A DNA stretch of 64,000 nt from UBA6186 sp050012295 (GCA_050012295.1 JBEKHL010000001.1:62001-126000), one strand, 5' to 3'. Counted from the first letter of the stretch, positions 18,143-28,058 are shown. Numbers and translations are program-made. Notes: a model not told the origin generated them from the letters alone.

Positions 18143-19300
18143 CTAAACTAACTCTTCTAGTTCTGTCTCTTCTAATTCTAAACTTTCTAGGCTATTTTCA
18201 GCAATATTACTGGAGTTGCGTAATTGTATATTAGAATTAGTTAACATTTGTTCTTTAATTTTTTGTTCTAATTCTTGGGCAATTTGAATATTTGATTTTA
18301 AAAATAGTCGCGCACTTTCTTTACCTTGCCCAATTTTATTGCCAGCATAACTATACCAAGCACCTGATTTTTCGATTAATCCTAATTTAACTGAATAATC
18401 TATAATTTCACCAGCTTTACAAATACCTGTTCCATAAAAAATTTCAAATTCTGCTTGTTTAAACGGAGGAGCAACTTTATTTTTAACTACTTTAACCCTA
18501 GTATCGCTACCAATAATTTCAGCTTCTTCGGTAGTTTTTTTACCAGTAGCTTTATTTACAATATTAGCAGCACCTTTTATAGAACCAATTCGCCTAATAT
18601 CTAACCGTACTGATGAATAAAACTTTAATGCATTACCACCAGTTGTAGTTTCTGGATTACCAAAAACCACACCAATTTTCATACGAATTTGATTAATAAA
18701 AATTACTAAAGTATTAGTCCGTTTAATATTTGCCGTTAATTTACGTAATGCCTGAGACATTAACCTAGCTTGAAGACCCATATGTTGATCTCCCATCTCG
18801 CCTTCAATCTCTGCTTTTGGAGTAAGAGCCGCTACTGAATCTATCACTATTACATCTACGGAACCGGAACGTACTAACATATCTGCAATTTCTAAAGCTT
18901 GTTCACCAGTATCAGGCTGCGAAACTAATAATTCATCAACCTTAACTAATAACTTTTCTGCATAAGATAGATCTAGAGCGTGCTCTGCGTCTATAAACGC
19001 TGCCACTCCACCGTGACGCTGGCACTCAGCTATAACTTGCAAAGTTAAGGTTGTTTTACCAGAAGATTCTGGACCAAAAATTTCAACCACTCGACCCTTA
19101 GGTAAACCACCTATACCTAGTGCTATATCTAACCCGAGAGAACCAGTGGAAATAGCTTCTATATCTCCAACTACCTTATTATCTCCCATTAACATAACAG
19201 AGCCTTTACCAAATTGCTTTTCAATTTGCGCTAAGGCAGCATCAAGCGCTTTCTGTTTATTTTTATCTATATTCATGATATTCGTTATACTCATGTACAT
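18143..19300 (-). CDS. recA: Recombinase RecA
   Basis: DNA strand-exchange protein and SOS coprotease. Up to 385 residues, with Walker A GPESSGKTT (76-84), Walker B VDVIVIDSVAALTPK, loop L1 EGEMGDQHMG and loop L2 FGNPETTTGGNALKFY. The N-terminus is uncertain: ATGs at 19300, 19294 and 19273 are in frame, and a GGGG sequence fits the 19294 start best. The C-terminus is acidic (LESLELEETELEELV) as in other RecA. I found no LexA box of the CTGT-N8-ACAG type upstream. Confidence 0.97.
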   Translation of the reverse strand: MYMSITNIMNIDKNKQKALDAALAQIEKQFGKGSVMLMGDNKVVGDIEAISTGSLGLDIALGIGGLPKGRVVEIFGPESSGKTTLTLQVIAECQRHGGVAAFIDAEHALDLSYAEKLLVKVDELLVSQPDTGEQALEIADMLVRSGSVDVIVIDSVAALTPKAEIEGEMGDQHMGLQARLMSQALRKLTANIKRTNTLVIFINQIRMKIGVVFGNPETTTGGNALKFYSSVRLDIRRIGSIKGAANIVNKATGKKTTEEAEIIGSDTRVKVVKNKVAPPFKQAEFEIFYGTGICKAGEIIDYSVKLGLIEKSGAWYSYAGNKIGQGKESARLFLKSNIQIAQELEQKIKEQMLTNSNIQLRNSSNIAENSLESLELEETELEELV

Positions 19301-19425
19301 TACCCCATATAAAATTTAGTTAAAATAATTAATACCAAACAAAAACAATATTCCTATTGTACTTAAACCAATATAAATACCAATGATTAAGTAGAATGCA
19401 AGATATTTTTTTGCTAGGGTTTAAT

Positions 19426-19466
19426 CTTCCCCCCATCTATTTATCTTTCAAATAACGGGGAGAAAG
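19426..19466. other. Possible hairpin in the marR-recA gap
   Basis: The 189-nt gap between recA and marR holds a C-rich arm (19426-19434) and a G-rich arm (19457-19466) that can pair over about 8-9 bp across a 22-nt loop, inside a purine-rich tract up to 19484. No U-run follows on either strand, so it is not a clean terminator. Otherwise I see only a possible recA promoter in this gap. Confidence 0.25.
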
Positions 19467-19489
19467 GAGGAGGATAGGAGAAGTTGACG

Positions 19490-19957
19490 CTATTTACGCA
19501 AAGTTAACGTACTTAATAATTTTTCTAGTCTAACCACAATCTCATGATAATTCTCTGAGCCAATGCCTTTTATAACGCTATTTTGAGCTTCTTGCCATAA
19601 AGGTACACAAGTTTGTACTAATGCCTTGCCTTTGTCAGTTAAAATATAAGCTTTAGATCTTTTATCTACAGTTTGTACGGTTGCAATCAATTCCATATTA
19701 GCAAGTGGTTTTAAATTACGGGTTAAAGTAGTCCTGTCCATGACTAAACTTTCAGCTATTTCTGTTAAAGTTTTAGCAGAGGTAGAAGCTAAGGCTACCA
19801 ATAAGGTAAATTGGGTAGATCTTATGCCAGATTGCTCCAAGTAACGATCATAGTATTGAGTTACTGCTCGCATCACCTTACGCATATTAAAACAACAACA
19901 TTGCTTGTTGACATATTCATATGACTGTATGTATGTTGGTTGATTATGTTGCTCCAT
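19490..19957 (-). CDS. MarR-family transcriptional regulator
   Basis: Winged-helix regulator of 155 residues. The recognition-helix region TLTEIAESLVMDRTTLTRNLKPL and the wing VDKRSKAYILTDKGKAL are clear. The N-terminus carries KQCCCFNMRKVMRAVTQYYD, a cysteine cluster placed like the C-x-C-x-N-x-R start of a MarR subgroup, so ligand or redox sensing through these cysteines is possible. A strong ribosome site (AGGGGG) precedes the ATG. It is divergent from yciB and the efflux MFS, which it may repress through the shared 100-nt gap. Confidence 0.88.
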   Translation of the reverse strand: MEQHNQPTYIQSYEYVNKQCCCFNMRKVMRAVTQYYDRYLEQSGIRSTQFTLLVALASTSAKTLTEIAESLVMDRTTLTRNLKPLANMELIATVQTVDKRSKAYILTDKGKALVQTCVPLWQEAQNSVIKGIGSENYHEIVVRLEKLLSTLTLRK

Positions 19958-20003
19958 TTAAGTTTACCCCCTAACAAAGAGTGTAGTATTTCACCATGAT
20001 GAA

Positions 20004-20033
20004 TTGCAAGTTATTGCCAAAATTTTTTATAAA
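20004..20033 (+). promoter_or_regulatory. Putative promoter of yciB-MFS in the marR divergent gap
   Basis: -35 TTGCAA (20004-20009), 18-nt spacer, -10 TATAAA (20028-20033). Two ATTGC sequences flank the -35 and could be a MarR contact site. Operator assignment is a guess. Confidence 0.35.
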
Positions 20034-20057
20034 ATTTTTCTAAAGTTTTTTTAAATC

Positions 20058-20606
20058 ATGTTACAATCAATGTTTATGAGTCTATTAGTTGATTTTTTTC
20101 CAATAGTTATATTTTTTGGGGTCTTTAAATGGAAAGACCTAATGGCTGCGACTATAGCTGCTATGCTTGTGTCTTTTATTCAATTAATTATAACTAAAAT
20201 CAAAACTAACAAATTTCAATACCTACAATTAATATCATTTTTAAGCCTATTCATATTAGGCAGCTTTGCTTTAGTCTGTAAAAAAGAGATTTTTATCAAA
20301 TGGAAACCAACCGCAATTTATTGGCTGCTAGCAATTATTTTCTTAGGTACCCATATTTTTAACAAACAACCATTATTAGAAAAATTGAGTAATAACACTT
20401 TACAATTACCTAAAAAAGTTTGGGCTAAGCTTAATATATTATGGATAATATTTTTTATATTCATGGGAACTTTAAATTTATACATAGTATATCATTTTGA
20501 TACTAACACTTGGGTTAACTTTAAATTATTTGGAACACTGGGCTTAACTACAATATTTGTTGTATTTCAAGCAATTTTTTTATCTAAATATTTACGTGTT
20601 GAATAA
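20058..20606 (+). CDS. yciB: YciB/IspZ family inner-membrane septation protein
   Basis: Polytopic inner-membrane protein with about six hydrophobic segments. The start LLVDFFPIVIFFGVFKWKDLMAAT and the late WVNFKLFGTLGLTTIFVVFQ are family hallmarks of YciB (septation protein A), which interacts with elongation and division proteins. Family members are near 180 residues. ATGs at 20058, 20070 and 20076 are in frame; the last gives the usual N-terminus (MSLLVDFFP), and none has a clear ribosome site. It is followed after 26 nt by the MFS gene. Confidence 0.85.
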   Translation: MLQSMFMSLLVDFFPIVIFFGVFKWKDLMAATIAAMLVSFIQLIITKIKTNKFQYLQLISFLSLFILGSFALVCKKEIFIKWKPTAIYWLLAIIFLGTHIFNKQPLLEKLSNNTLQLPKKVWAKLNILWIIFFIFMGTLNLYIVYHFDTNTWVNFKLFGTLGLTTIFVVFQAIFLSKYLRVE

Positions 20607-20632
20607 TTAAAATATAGATATAATTAATAACT

Positions 20633-21826
20633 ATGATGTTTTTTACTGTATTAATTTTAGCTATTTTAAGTGGCGCAGAAATAGATTTGTTTACCCCTAG
20701 TTTCCCAGAATTACAAACTGTTTTTAACTTATCTCCATTTACTGTCGAATTGTTGTTAAGTGTTAATCTTATCGCTCAGTGTATAAGCGCACTAATAGTA
20801 GGAAATCTTGGTGACCGTTATGGTAGAAAAAATATTATTATTACTGGCCTAATTGTTTTTATAATAGGCAGTTTATTTTGCGTATTCGCAACCCATTATT
20901 GGTGCCTATTACTAGGAAGAATACTGCAAGGATTAGGTATTGCAGGACCAGCAGTTCTTAATTTCTTAGTAATTATTGATAATTACCCACAAACAGAACA
21001 GCTACATAAAATTGGATTGTTAAATGGTTTTGCTACTTTAGCAATAGCCTTCGCACCAGTTGTTGGCAGCTACACTTGTCTTTTTTTTAAATGGCAAGGT
21101 AATTTTGTTATATTATTATTATTAGGAATTATTTGTTTAATTCTAACCATATTATTTTTACCACCAAGCGAAATTAATCATACTGTTAAAATTTCTATAA
21201 AAGAATATAAACCAATATTTAGTTCTAAAATTGCAATTTATTTTATTATAACTATTTGTTTTATTACACAAAGTTACTGGATTTTTGTCGGTATATCTCC
21301 AATTTTATATATGGAGGCTTTTAACGTAAGTCTAAAAAATTTCGGCATCTATCAAGGATCTTTATGTTTGTTTTTCGCCATTGTAAGTTTATCTAGCGGC
21401 TACTTAATAAAACAATTTGGAACCAAAAAATGTCTTTTTTCTGGAATTTGGTTACTAATTATTTTTGTTGTTGCGACTTGTTTATTAATAATTTTTAAGA
21501 TTAACAACCCAATTACTATTACTCTAGTTTTACTACTAGAAGCTATTGGGGTGGTATTCCCAATTAATATTTTATGGCCATTAGCTTTAACCGCTGTTAC
21601 AGGCGCCCCAAGTCGTATGACCGCTATTATGACTACTAGCAGGTTAATTTTAACCTCTGTTGGATTACAATTAGTAGGTTTTCTTTATAGCGGGGTATTT
21701 TTTCATATCGGATTAGTAATGGTATTAAGTTTAATTATTGGCTTAACTGCCTGTTATAAATTACTTAAAATTATTACAATATCATCTGCTACTTCATCAG
21801 AAAATTTTACTTCGGCGCAACTTTAA
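20633..21826 (+). CDS. MFS transporter, Bcr/CflA drug-efflux type
   Basis: Inner-membrane drug:proton antiporter candidate of 397 residues with about twelve membrane helices. The N-terminal AILSGAEIDLFTPSFPELQ matches the Bcr/CflA signature (D in helix 1, P-x-x-P), and the loop 2-3 motif is GNLGDRYGRKN. Downstream of yciB and divergent from marR, which often pairs with efflux genes. Substrate unknown. Its last 20 nt overlap the convergent phosphatase gene. Confidence 0.85.
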   Translation: MMFFTVLILAILSGAEIDLFTPSFPELQTVFNLSPFTVELLLSVNLIAQCISALIVGNLGDRYGRKNIIITGLIVFIIGSLFCVFATHYWCLLLGRILQGLGIAGPAVLNFLVIIDNYPQTEQLHKIGLLNGFATLAIAFAPVVGSYTCLFFKWQGNFVILLLLGIICLILTILFLPPSEINHTVKISIKEYKPIFSSKIAIYFIITICFITQSYWIFVGISPILYMEAFNVSLKNFGIYQGSLCLFFAIVSLSSGYLIKQFGTKKCLFSGIWLLIIFVVATCLLIIFKINNPITITLVLLLEAIGVVFPINILWPLALTAVTGAPSRMTAIMTTSRLILTSVGLQLVGFLYSGVFFHIGLVMVLSLIIGLTACYKLLKIITISSATSSENFTSAQL

Positions 21827-23606
21827 GTGTAGAAACAAGATGAGCGCTACCTAAGCTTGGTAATTTTGCTAATGTTCCTGCTTCACTTTTAACTAGTTTA
21901 TCCATATTCTTATTATGAATTTCAATAAAATCTTTAAGTTGTTTCTGGGATGGATCAATACTGGTTATATCAAATTTTATATAAATTTTTTCTTCTGTTG
22001 GGGCTTCGGATCTATTTATTGCATCTGCCTGTTGTATAATTGTTATTAATTGGTCTGGTTTAAAACCAGTAGTTGTAATTATTCCTCCCTTAATAAGGGT
22101 AGACATACTTTGTAACGTCGCTACCGCATGTCGTATTAAATCTTCTTTATTTTCTGATAAGAATTGTACTGCTTGATCGTTACCTCGCATAATAGTTTCT
22201 TTTTTTGTACCATCTGGTTCACAAGATACTACTTCCCAAGTTGATTGATCGTTTGCTTCTGTAGGAGATACTGTCTCAACTTTAGCAGTGTTATCTCCTA
22301 AAATTTTATGTTCCGCTAAATAACTTGCCAAACTAGCTGAGTCAATTTTTCCTTGCGAATTAATAACTAGAGGCCATGCTTCTTCAACATTACTCAACAA
22401 ACCATCTTTATCTTTTTTTTGTGGTGGTTTTCCAGTAGGAATTTTAAGAGTTGGTATTGGTAAAGGCACATTGGTAACGTCTACTAAATATTTGCCATCG
22501 TCTCGCCCAGGACGGCCAAGATTAGTATCAAGATTTAAAATATTTGGTTCTGACGGTACCTTTTCCCCTACGTGTCCGTGAACATACTTAATACCATAAG
22601 CTTTATCCTCAACCCCAATAGTACTATCTCGTTTTAATGTTACTATGTTTCTATTCCATATAGTATTTAATATAATATTTTCTATATTACTGTGTTCTCT
22701 ATTATCGTTATCGTTAAGCTTTCCAGAGTTTGCTTCTTCTTCTAAACATGCAGATACTTTGTTATCTGTAACTAATTTACTAAATTCTCTATTAACAAAA
22801 TCTATAGCCCCAGTTAAATCATCTAACGTAGAGTCATCATATACAAATTTTTCTCCTTCAGGCATGGTTTTATTAAATTTTTCAACTAAATCTTTTATCA
22901 TTGCCAAATCAATCGGGGCATGACTATAAAGAGCAATAGTATTAGGCGCGACAGTTTTATCAATCGAGTAAGACAATAATTTTACGTTAGGTTTATAGGC
23001 GCTATCTACTAGTTCTTTTAGCTCTGTAGAAGTTGTAAGATTTTCTTCTATAAAACCTAAAAGTCCCTGGTTTTTATACGGTATGCCCGCATTATTTACT
23101 CTATTACCAGTAAGAGAACCTAACTGACCACCATGATCCATTGTTGAACTTGTAAAGCCTGCAACACACCCTTCTTCATAAAACCTTACAAATTCGGCGC
23201 TATGATTAGAAAAAATAATTTCGGTTGGTACACATTCATCTTTTAATTTTTTTAAAACTAGCAATGTAAAATAATCATTATTACCTCGATCTGCAACTTC
23301 ATCTCCAATAAGCCTAACTGTTGCTTCTTTGGCATGTTCAGTAAATTTTGCTCTGTTTAAAATATCTTTAAATTTGGTTAAATCTGCTACATCTAATGGT
23401 TCTTCTTTATTATAAATAGCTATAATTTCTTGATAATCTTCTGCTTCTTTACCAAGCTGTAACACTCCCTGTTTTATTAAAAAATAAATAAACTTTACAG
23501 AATTACCGTGAAGGTCCCCTATAGTTAACTGATCCCCAGAATTCAGCTTGTCTGGTGAAATTGGGTATATACTTAAATCTACTGTTTCTTCTGTTTTTAG
23601 AGGCAT
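21807..23606 (-). CDS. PPP-type metallophosphatase domain protein (effector-like)
   Basis: Protein of 599 residues from the ATG at 23606; a TTG at 23624 would add 6. The N-terminal half carries the metal-binding motif set of calcineurin-like phosphatases in order: GDLHGN (30-35), GDEVADRG (101-108), NH (134-135), then YSHAP and VHGHVG. The second motif has one extra residue compared with GDxxDRG, and the NHE glutamate is replaced by Ser. In Legionella this fold occurs in the translocated phosphatases WipA and WipB; I see similar motif layout but did not align them. The C-terminal 250 residues are unrecognised. No signal peptide. It shares a 113-nt divergent gap with the coiled-coil gene at 23720. 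Confidence 0.7.
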   Translation of the reverse strand: MPLKTEETVDLSIYPISPDKLNSGDQLTIGDLHGNSVKFIYFLIKQGVLQLGKEAEDYQEIIAIYNKEEPLDVADLTKFKDILNRAKFTEHAKEATVRLIGDEVADRGNNDYFTLLVLKKLKDECVPTEIIFSNHSAEFVRFYEEGCVAGFTSSTMDHGGQLGSLTGNRVNNAGIPYKNQGLLGFIEENLTTSTELKELVDSAYKPNVKLLSYSIDKTVAPNTIALYSHAPIDLAMIKDLVEKFNKTMPEGEKFVYDDSTLDDLTGAIDFVNREFSKLVTDNKVSACLEEEANSGKLNDNDNREHSNIENIILNTIWNRNIVTLKRDSTIGVEDKAYGIKYVHGHVGEKVPSEPNILNLDTNLGRPGRDDGKYLVDVTNVPLPIPTLKIPTGKPPQKKDKDGLLSNVEEAWPLVINSQGKIDSASLASYLAEHKILGDNTAKVETVSPTEANDQSTWEVVSCEPDGTKKETIMRGNDQAVQFLSENKEDLIRHAVATLQSMSTLIKGGIITTTGFKPDQLITIIQQADAINRSEAPTEEKIYIKFDITSIDPSQKQLKDFIEIHNKNMDKLVKSEAGTLAKLPSLGSAHLVSTLKVAPK

Positions 23607-23719
23607 AACAATGCTTATACACAAATCTTATTTACTGTTTATTAATTAAGAATAGTTTATAAAATAGATTAGCAACGCTATTGTATATACTAACAATTTA
23701 TTTACTCTATATTTAAAAT

Positions 23720-25510
23720 ATGTCTACACCATTAAAAAAAATTAAAACAGCAACCCAGGATCCAGAATTAAAACAAATTTTTGATCAAAAAAATATTAAT
23801 AATATTTTTAATAGTTTTATTTTAGGGGATGAAGGTAAAACAATAATCGACAGTCTTTTAGCAGATTATACGTCTACCACCCAAGAAGAACCTCCTCGTG
23901 GATTTAGTTTAGGTAGCTTTAAAAAAATTGTAAAATTTGTAGTTAAACATCCTTTCGATACTTATTCCCTATGCAAACTAGCACTATCTCCAGCCGAAAT
24001 AAGAACTCCCATTCTTCTAAATTATTATCAACAAAATTCCACCAAAATAACAGGATTTTTACAAAGTTTAGCTGGTAAAAATTCTTTTGTTGATTTAGTT
24101 GTAAATTTATTCACTAAACAACTAACCCAAAAAATAGATGCTACTATAAAACAACTTGATGAAAAATTAACAGCTATTAAAGAACTTGAAAATGATAAAG
24201 ACTTTTTAAGCCAACTTGAACAAGATAAAGATTTTGCCAATAATACGCAACTAAACCAAGCCGAATTACTAAACACTATAGCCAAAATAGAACAAGAACA
24301 AGAAGAACTTTTAACTAAAACTCAAGATCCTACTGTATCAAACCCCAACAAAGAAATTATTGATAAAAAAATTAAAGAAAACCAAGATACTTTACAAAAT
24401 ATTTTAGCAAACCTTACAAAAAATCAAGCCTTCTTAGAAAAATTAACTAAATATAAAACTATTTTAAGCGAACTTAAGCCAAATCAAAATTATATAAAGC
24501 AATTAACCGAACTTACAGAACAAACCCAAAAATCTATAGCTACCAGAAAAAGATATTTACAAGAGTACAGTTCAAAAGATAATGGTTTAAGAAAAATAAT
24601 TTCAGACACACTTAAAATTTTACCAAGTTTATTAGATACGCATGCTAAAAATTTTCTTAATATAATGGCGTTCTTTAGAAAAGATGAAAAAGAAAAAAGT
24701 GCTGCCTATACAGATCTAATATCAGATTTTTTTGATATGGCAAAAAATCCAAGTGTTTATGGGTTTATTGAAAATAACGAATATATTGAAAGCACTGGTA
24801 CTTCTGTTGCTACTGCTACTGAATTAACAAAAATATTAAGAATAATGCTGCCAAATCTCGACTCTCAAACTGCTGGGCTTTCAGATCAAAATATTGGAGG
24901 AATATTTAATTTAACATCAAAACTAATAAGAGGCATAGAAAATCCCGAACCTATTGCTCAACAATTATATGCTTTATTCTTAAAGCAAAAAGAACCAGAT
25001 CAATCAAAAAATTATTTTCCGTTAATTATATTGTTACTTAATAACATAAAAAATAATGGTCCATTACAAATATATCTAGCAAACAATAAAGAACTTTTAA
25101 CTAAAATAGCAAATCTAATAACAACTACTATGCCTTGGCTAAAAGATTATGGGATAAGTTCAAATGATATATCAAACTGTATAAGCCTTCTAGATAACCC
25201 AAAAGCAGTAGATAAATTAATAGGTATAATTGAAGCTTATCAGTCTAAAAGTAAAGTACAGCTCGCTAGCAACGCAATTAAAGCTTTAACTAATTATGAG
25301 ATTGGATCCACTGCAGCAATAGCAGCAACCAAGGCCGCAACTAAGGCAGTATATTCCGTTGTAACGAACGCCAAACAAAAAGGTTTTGGCGCCTTTAAAA
25401 AATTGGTTGGTTTTGGCGCATATACCACTACACCCGAACAACCTCCACATCACCCACGAACCAAAGAAGAAAATCTAGAAATAAAAACACCACCTAAAAA
25501 AGATAATTAA
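23720..25510 (+). CDS. Unknown coiled-coil protein (effector-like)
   Basis: A 596-residue protein I do not recognise. It is very rich in Lys, Asn, Gln, Leu and Ile. Residues about 120-300 form heptad-patterned helices (for example KIEQEQEELLTKTQDP and TELTEQTQKSIATRKRYLQE), predicted coiled coil. The second half is helical, then comes an Ala-rich stretch (AAIAATKAATKAVYSVV) and a basic, proline-rich tail ending KTPPKKDN. No signal peptide or clear membrane helix. It is divergent from the phosphatase gene and its stop overlaps the convergent lysA by 4 nt. A structural or secreted role is possible; nothing proves it. Confidence 0.7.
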   Translation: MSTPLKKIKTATQDPELKQIFDQKNINNIFNSFILGDEGKTIIDSLLADYTSTTQEEPPRGFSLGSFKKIVKFVVKHPFDTYSLCKLALSPAEIRTPILLNYYQQNSTKITGFLQSLAGKNSFVDLVVNLFTKQLTQKIDATIKQLDEKLTAIKELENDKDFLSQLEQDKDFANNTQLNQAELLNTIAKIEQEQEELLTKTQDPTVSNPNKEIIDKKIKENQDTLQNILANLTKNQAFLEKLTKYKTILSELKPNQNYIKQLTELTEQTQKSIATRKRYLQEYSSKDNGLRKIISDTLKILPSLLDTHAKNFLNIMAFFRKDEKEKSAAYTDLISDFFDMAKNPSVYGFIENNEYIESTGTSVATATELTKILRIMLPNLDSQTAGLSDQNIGGIFNLTSKLIRGIENPEPIAQQLYALFLKQKEPDQSKNYFPLIILLLNNIKNNGPLQIYLANNKELLTKIANLITTTMPWLKDYGISSNDISNCISLLDNPKAVDKLIGIIEAYQSKSKVQLASNAIKALTNYEIGSTAAIAATKAATKAVYSVVTNAKQKGFGAFKKLVGFGAYTTTPEQPPHHPRTKEENLEIKTPPKKDN

Positions 25511-26760
25511 TTTGGCAATATTTTTTCGGATGCAAATAAATCTGTTATATTTTCTCTAGGTCTAACTACATAAAAATTTTCACCATCGACTATAACTTCT
25601 GCCGCACGAGGACGACTATTATAATTGGAACTCATGCTAAATCCATAAGCACCAGCAGAACAAACCATTAATAAATCGTTTGCTTTTATTGATAAAGAAC
25701 GATCTTTTCCTAAAAAATCAGATGTTTCACAAATTGGCCCTACTATATCGTACATATTTGGAATATCATCCCTAAAAGTTACAGGCACAATATTATGCCA
25801 TGCTTTGTATAATGCAGGTCTTAATAGATCGTTCATCGCTGCATCAACAATTGCAAAGTATTTATTTTCAACATCTTGTTTTTTTATATATTCTACTTTA
25901 GTTAATAAAACTCCCGAGTTAGCAACTATGGCACGACCTGGTTCTATATAAATAGCTAAATTAGTTGGTTTTAATTTTAATAATAAAATTTCTACATATG
26001 CTTGTGGTGATGGTGCTGTTTCATTGTTATAAACAACTCCTAATCCACCACCAACATTAATATGATAAATTTTAATATCCATAGACTTTAAACTATCAAT
26101 CAATTTTAATATTTGATCTATAGCCGCTAAAAATGGCGTTAACGAAGTTATTTGTGAACCAATATGAAACGCAACCCCTTGAATTTTGATCCCGGCAAGC
26201 TTATTAGATAATTGATATAATTCTTTAGCTTTTAAAATATTAACCCCAAATTTATTTTCTTTAAGCCCGGTAGAAATATAAGGATGACTATTAGCATCAA
26301 TATCTGGATTAACCCTAATAGCAATTTTAGCTATTTTACCTAAAGTAATTGCTATTTGGTTTAAACGTAATAACTCTGCTTCAGATTCTATATTAATGCA
26401 CCCAACACCAACTTGTAATGCTCTAGATAATTCCTCGCTAGTTTTACCTACTCCTGAAAAAATAATCTTTTCTGGGTGCCCATTAGCTTTTAATACTCGC
26501 TCTAATTCTCCTATAGAAACAATATCGAAACCAGAATCAAGTTGTGCCAAAATATTTAATATTGCCAAATTACTATTAGCTTTAACTGCATAATTTATTT
26601 GATGAGGGTAATGAACAAATGCTTTATTAAAAGCATACCAAGAATTCAAAAGAGCTGCTTTAGAATATACATAACAAGGTGTGCCAAGCTCTTTAGCAAT
26701 AGCAGCTAACGAAACTTGTTCAACAAACCATTCGTTATTATTAAGCCAAAAATAAATCAC
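25507..26760 (-). CDS. lysA: Diaminopimelate decarboxylase
   Basis: PLP enzyme converting meso-diaminopimelate to lysine. The 417 residues contain the PLP lysine motif HQINYAVKANSN, FHIGSQI, the phosphate-binding GGGLGV, the EPGRAIVANSG substrate loop, CETSDFLGKDR with the active-site cysteine, and AYGFSMSSNYNSRPRAAEV at the C-terminus. Its start overlaps the stop of the upstream MFS gene by 4 nt, so the two are coupled. Confidence 0.95.
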   Translation of the reverse strand: MIYFWLNNNEWFVEQVSLAAIAKELGTPCYVYSKAALLNSWYAFNKAFVHYPHQINYAVKANSNLAILNILAQLDSGFDIVSIGELERVLKANGHPEKIIFSGVGKTSEELSRALQVGVGCINIESEAELLRLNQIAITLGKIAKIAIRVNPDIDANSHPYISTGLKENKFGVNILKAKELYQLSNKLAGIKIQGVAFHIGSQITSLTPFLAAIDQILKLIDSLKSMDIKIYHINVGGGLGVVYNNETAPSPQAYVEILLLKLKPTNLAIYIEPGRAIVANSGVLLTKVEYIKKQDVENKYFAIVDAAMNDLLRPALYKAWHNIVPVTFRDDIPNMYDIVGPICETSDFLGKDRSLSIKANDLLMVCSAGAYGFSMSSNYNSRPRAAEVIVDGENFYVVRPRENITDLFASEKILPN

Positions 26761-28058
26761 ACTAAATCCACCTGTGGGTTTAGTAATATTATACTTTTAG
26801 TTTTTCTTAAAGTATATAAAGTAATAATAATAGTTATGGTACAAGCAACCATTAAATAATAAGCAACCACATCTACTTCACCAAAATTATTAATAAGCCA
26901 CATTGCTATAATTGGCGCAACCCCACCAAATAGAACAGAAGTAAAGTTCCAACAGAATGCAACACTAGTAGCCCTTATGTTAGTAGGAAACGATTCGGCA
27001 GCCAGAGGATTTAATGTTCCCTCTGTCATGCCTATTAATGCTCCCATTAAAATAGAAAATAATAATATTAAAGATGATCCACCGAATTTTAGAGATAATA
27101 TAAAAGGATAGGCCGCCAACAAAATCCCTAATGTTCCTACAATAATAATATATCTTTTATTAATTTTATCTGATAAATAGCCAAAAAACACTGTTGCAAC
27201 AGTATAACTAAGTACCGTAAATAAATTAAATTTGCCAGCAACATGATTATCGTAATTTAAAAAATTTATCATCATGGTTTTACCAAAAATAAAAACAATA
27301 AAAAATGATATTTGGGTGGTTAAAAAAATAGCAAATAGGCCAAACAAGGTCGATTTATGGTTCCTTAACATTTCCATAAATGGATTACCAATTAGTTCTC
27401 TATTTTGTTTAGCAAAAATAAAATCTTCTGTTTCTAGAAGCGTTCTGCGCATATAAAACCCGATCATTGCACCAAACACACTAATAAAAAATGGAATCCG
27501 CCAAGCAAATGAATATATTGCTTCTTTAGTTGCTAATAATTCTACTATAAAAATAGTGCACGAACTAAGAACAAGACCAGAACCAACCCCAGTAAGAGCC
27601 ATACAACCAAAAAATCCTCGTTTGTTTTGTGGAACCGATTCAAAAAGATAAACGCAAGATGCACCAAACTCTCCACCCAATGCTATACCTTGTAAAATAC
27701 GTAACATAATAAGTATAACTGGCGCAAAAATCCCAATTTGTTCGTATGTTGGTAATAAACCAATACATATTGTTGGAATCGACATTAATAACATAGTTAA
27801 AGTAAGCATTCTTTTTCTACTATACTTATCCCCAATATATCCAAAAATAATGCCGCCAATTGGTCTTGCTGCTAAACCTACCGCAAATGTAGCGAATGTC
27901 ATCATCATTGAAACATAAGGATTATCGACCGGGAAAAATAAGCTGCTAATTACTGTGGCAAAATATGCATAAAGCGTATATTCGTACCATTCCAGTACAT
28001 TGCCAATAGAAGAAGATAATATAGATTTTATAACCGTATTTTTAGATAATTTATTCAT
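26757..28058 (-). CDS. MFS transporter, metabolite:proton symporter (ProP-like) family
   Basis: A 433-residue inner-membrane carrier with about twelve helices. The start SSIGNVLEWYEYTLYAYFATVIS and the loop 2-3 motif GYIGDKYSRKRML are typical of the MHS/ProP family (proline, betaine, dicarboxylate and similar solutes), which is expanded in Rickettsia and Legionella relatives. Residue LQGIALGGEFGASCVYLFE carries the helix-4 family motif. Coupling to lysA might suggest an amino-acid substrate, but the substrate cannot be read from sequence. Confidence 0.88.
   Translation of the reverse strand: MNKLSKNTVIKSILSSSIGNVLEWYEYTLYAYFATVISSLFFPVDNPYVSMMMTFATFAVGLAARPIGGIIFGYIGDKYSRKRMLTLTMLLMSIPTICIGLLPTYEQIGIFAPVILIMLRILQGIALGGEFGASCVYLFESVPQNKRGFFGCMALTGVGSGLVLSSCTIFIVELLATKEAIYSFAWRIPFFISVFGAMIGFYMRRTLLETEDFIFAKQNRELIGNPFMEMLRNHKSTLFGLFAIFLTTQISFFIVFIFGKTMMINFLNYDNHVAGKFNLFTVLSYTVATVFFGYLSDKINKRYIIIVGTLGILLAAYPFILSLKFGGSSLILLFSILMGALIGMTEGTLNPLAAESFPTNIRATSVAFCWNFTSVLFGGVAPIIAMWLINNFGEVDVVAYYLMVACTITIIITLYTLRKTKSIILLNPQVDLV

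Noticed and set aside
19300..19425. Search for a LexA box ahead of recA
   Set aside because: No CTGT-N8-ACAG or close variant was found, so SOS control cannot be claimed.
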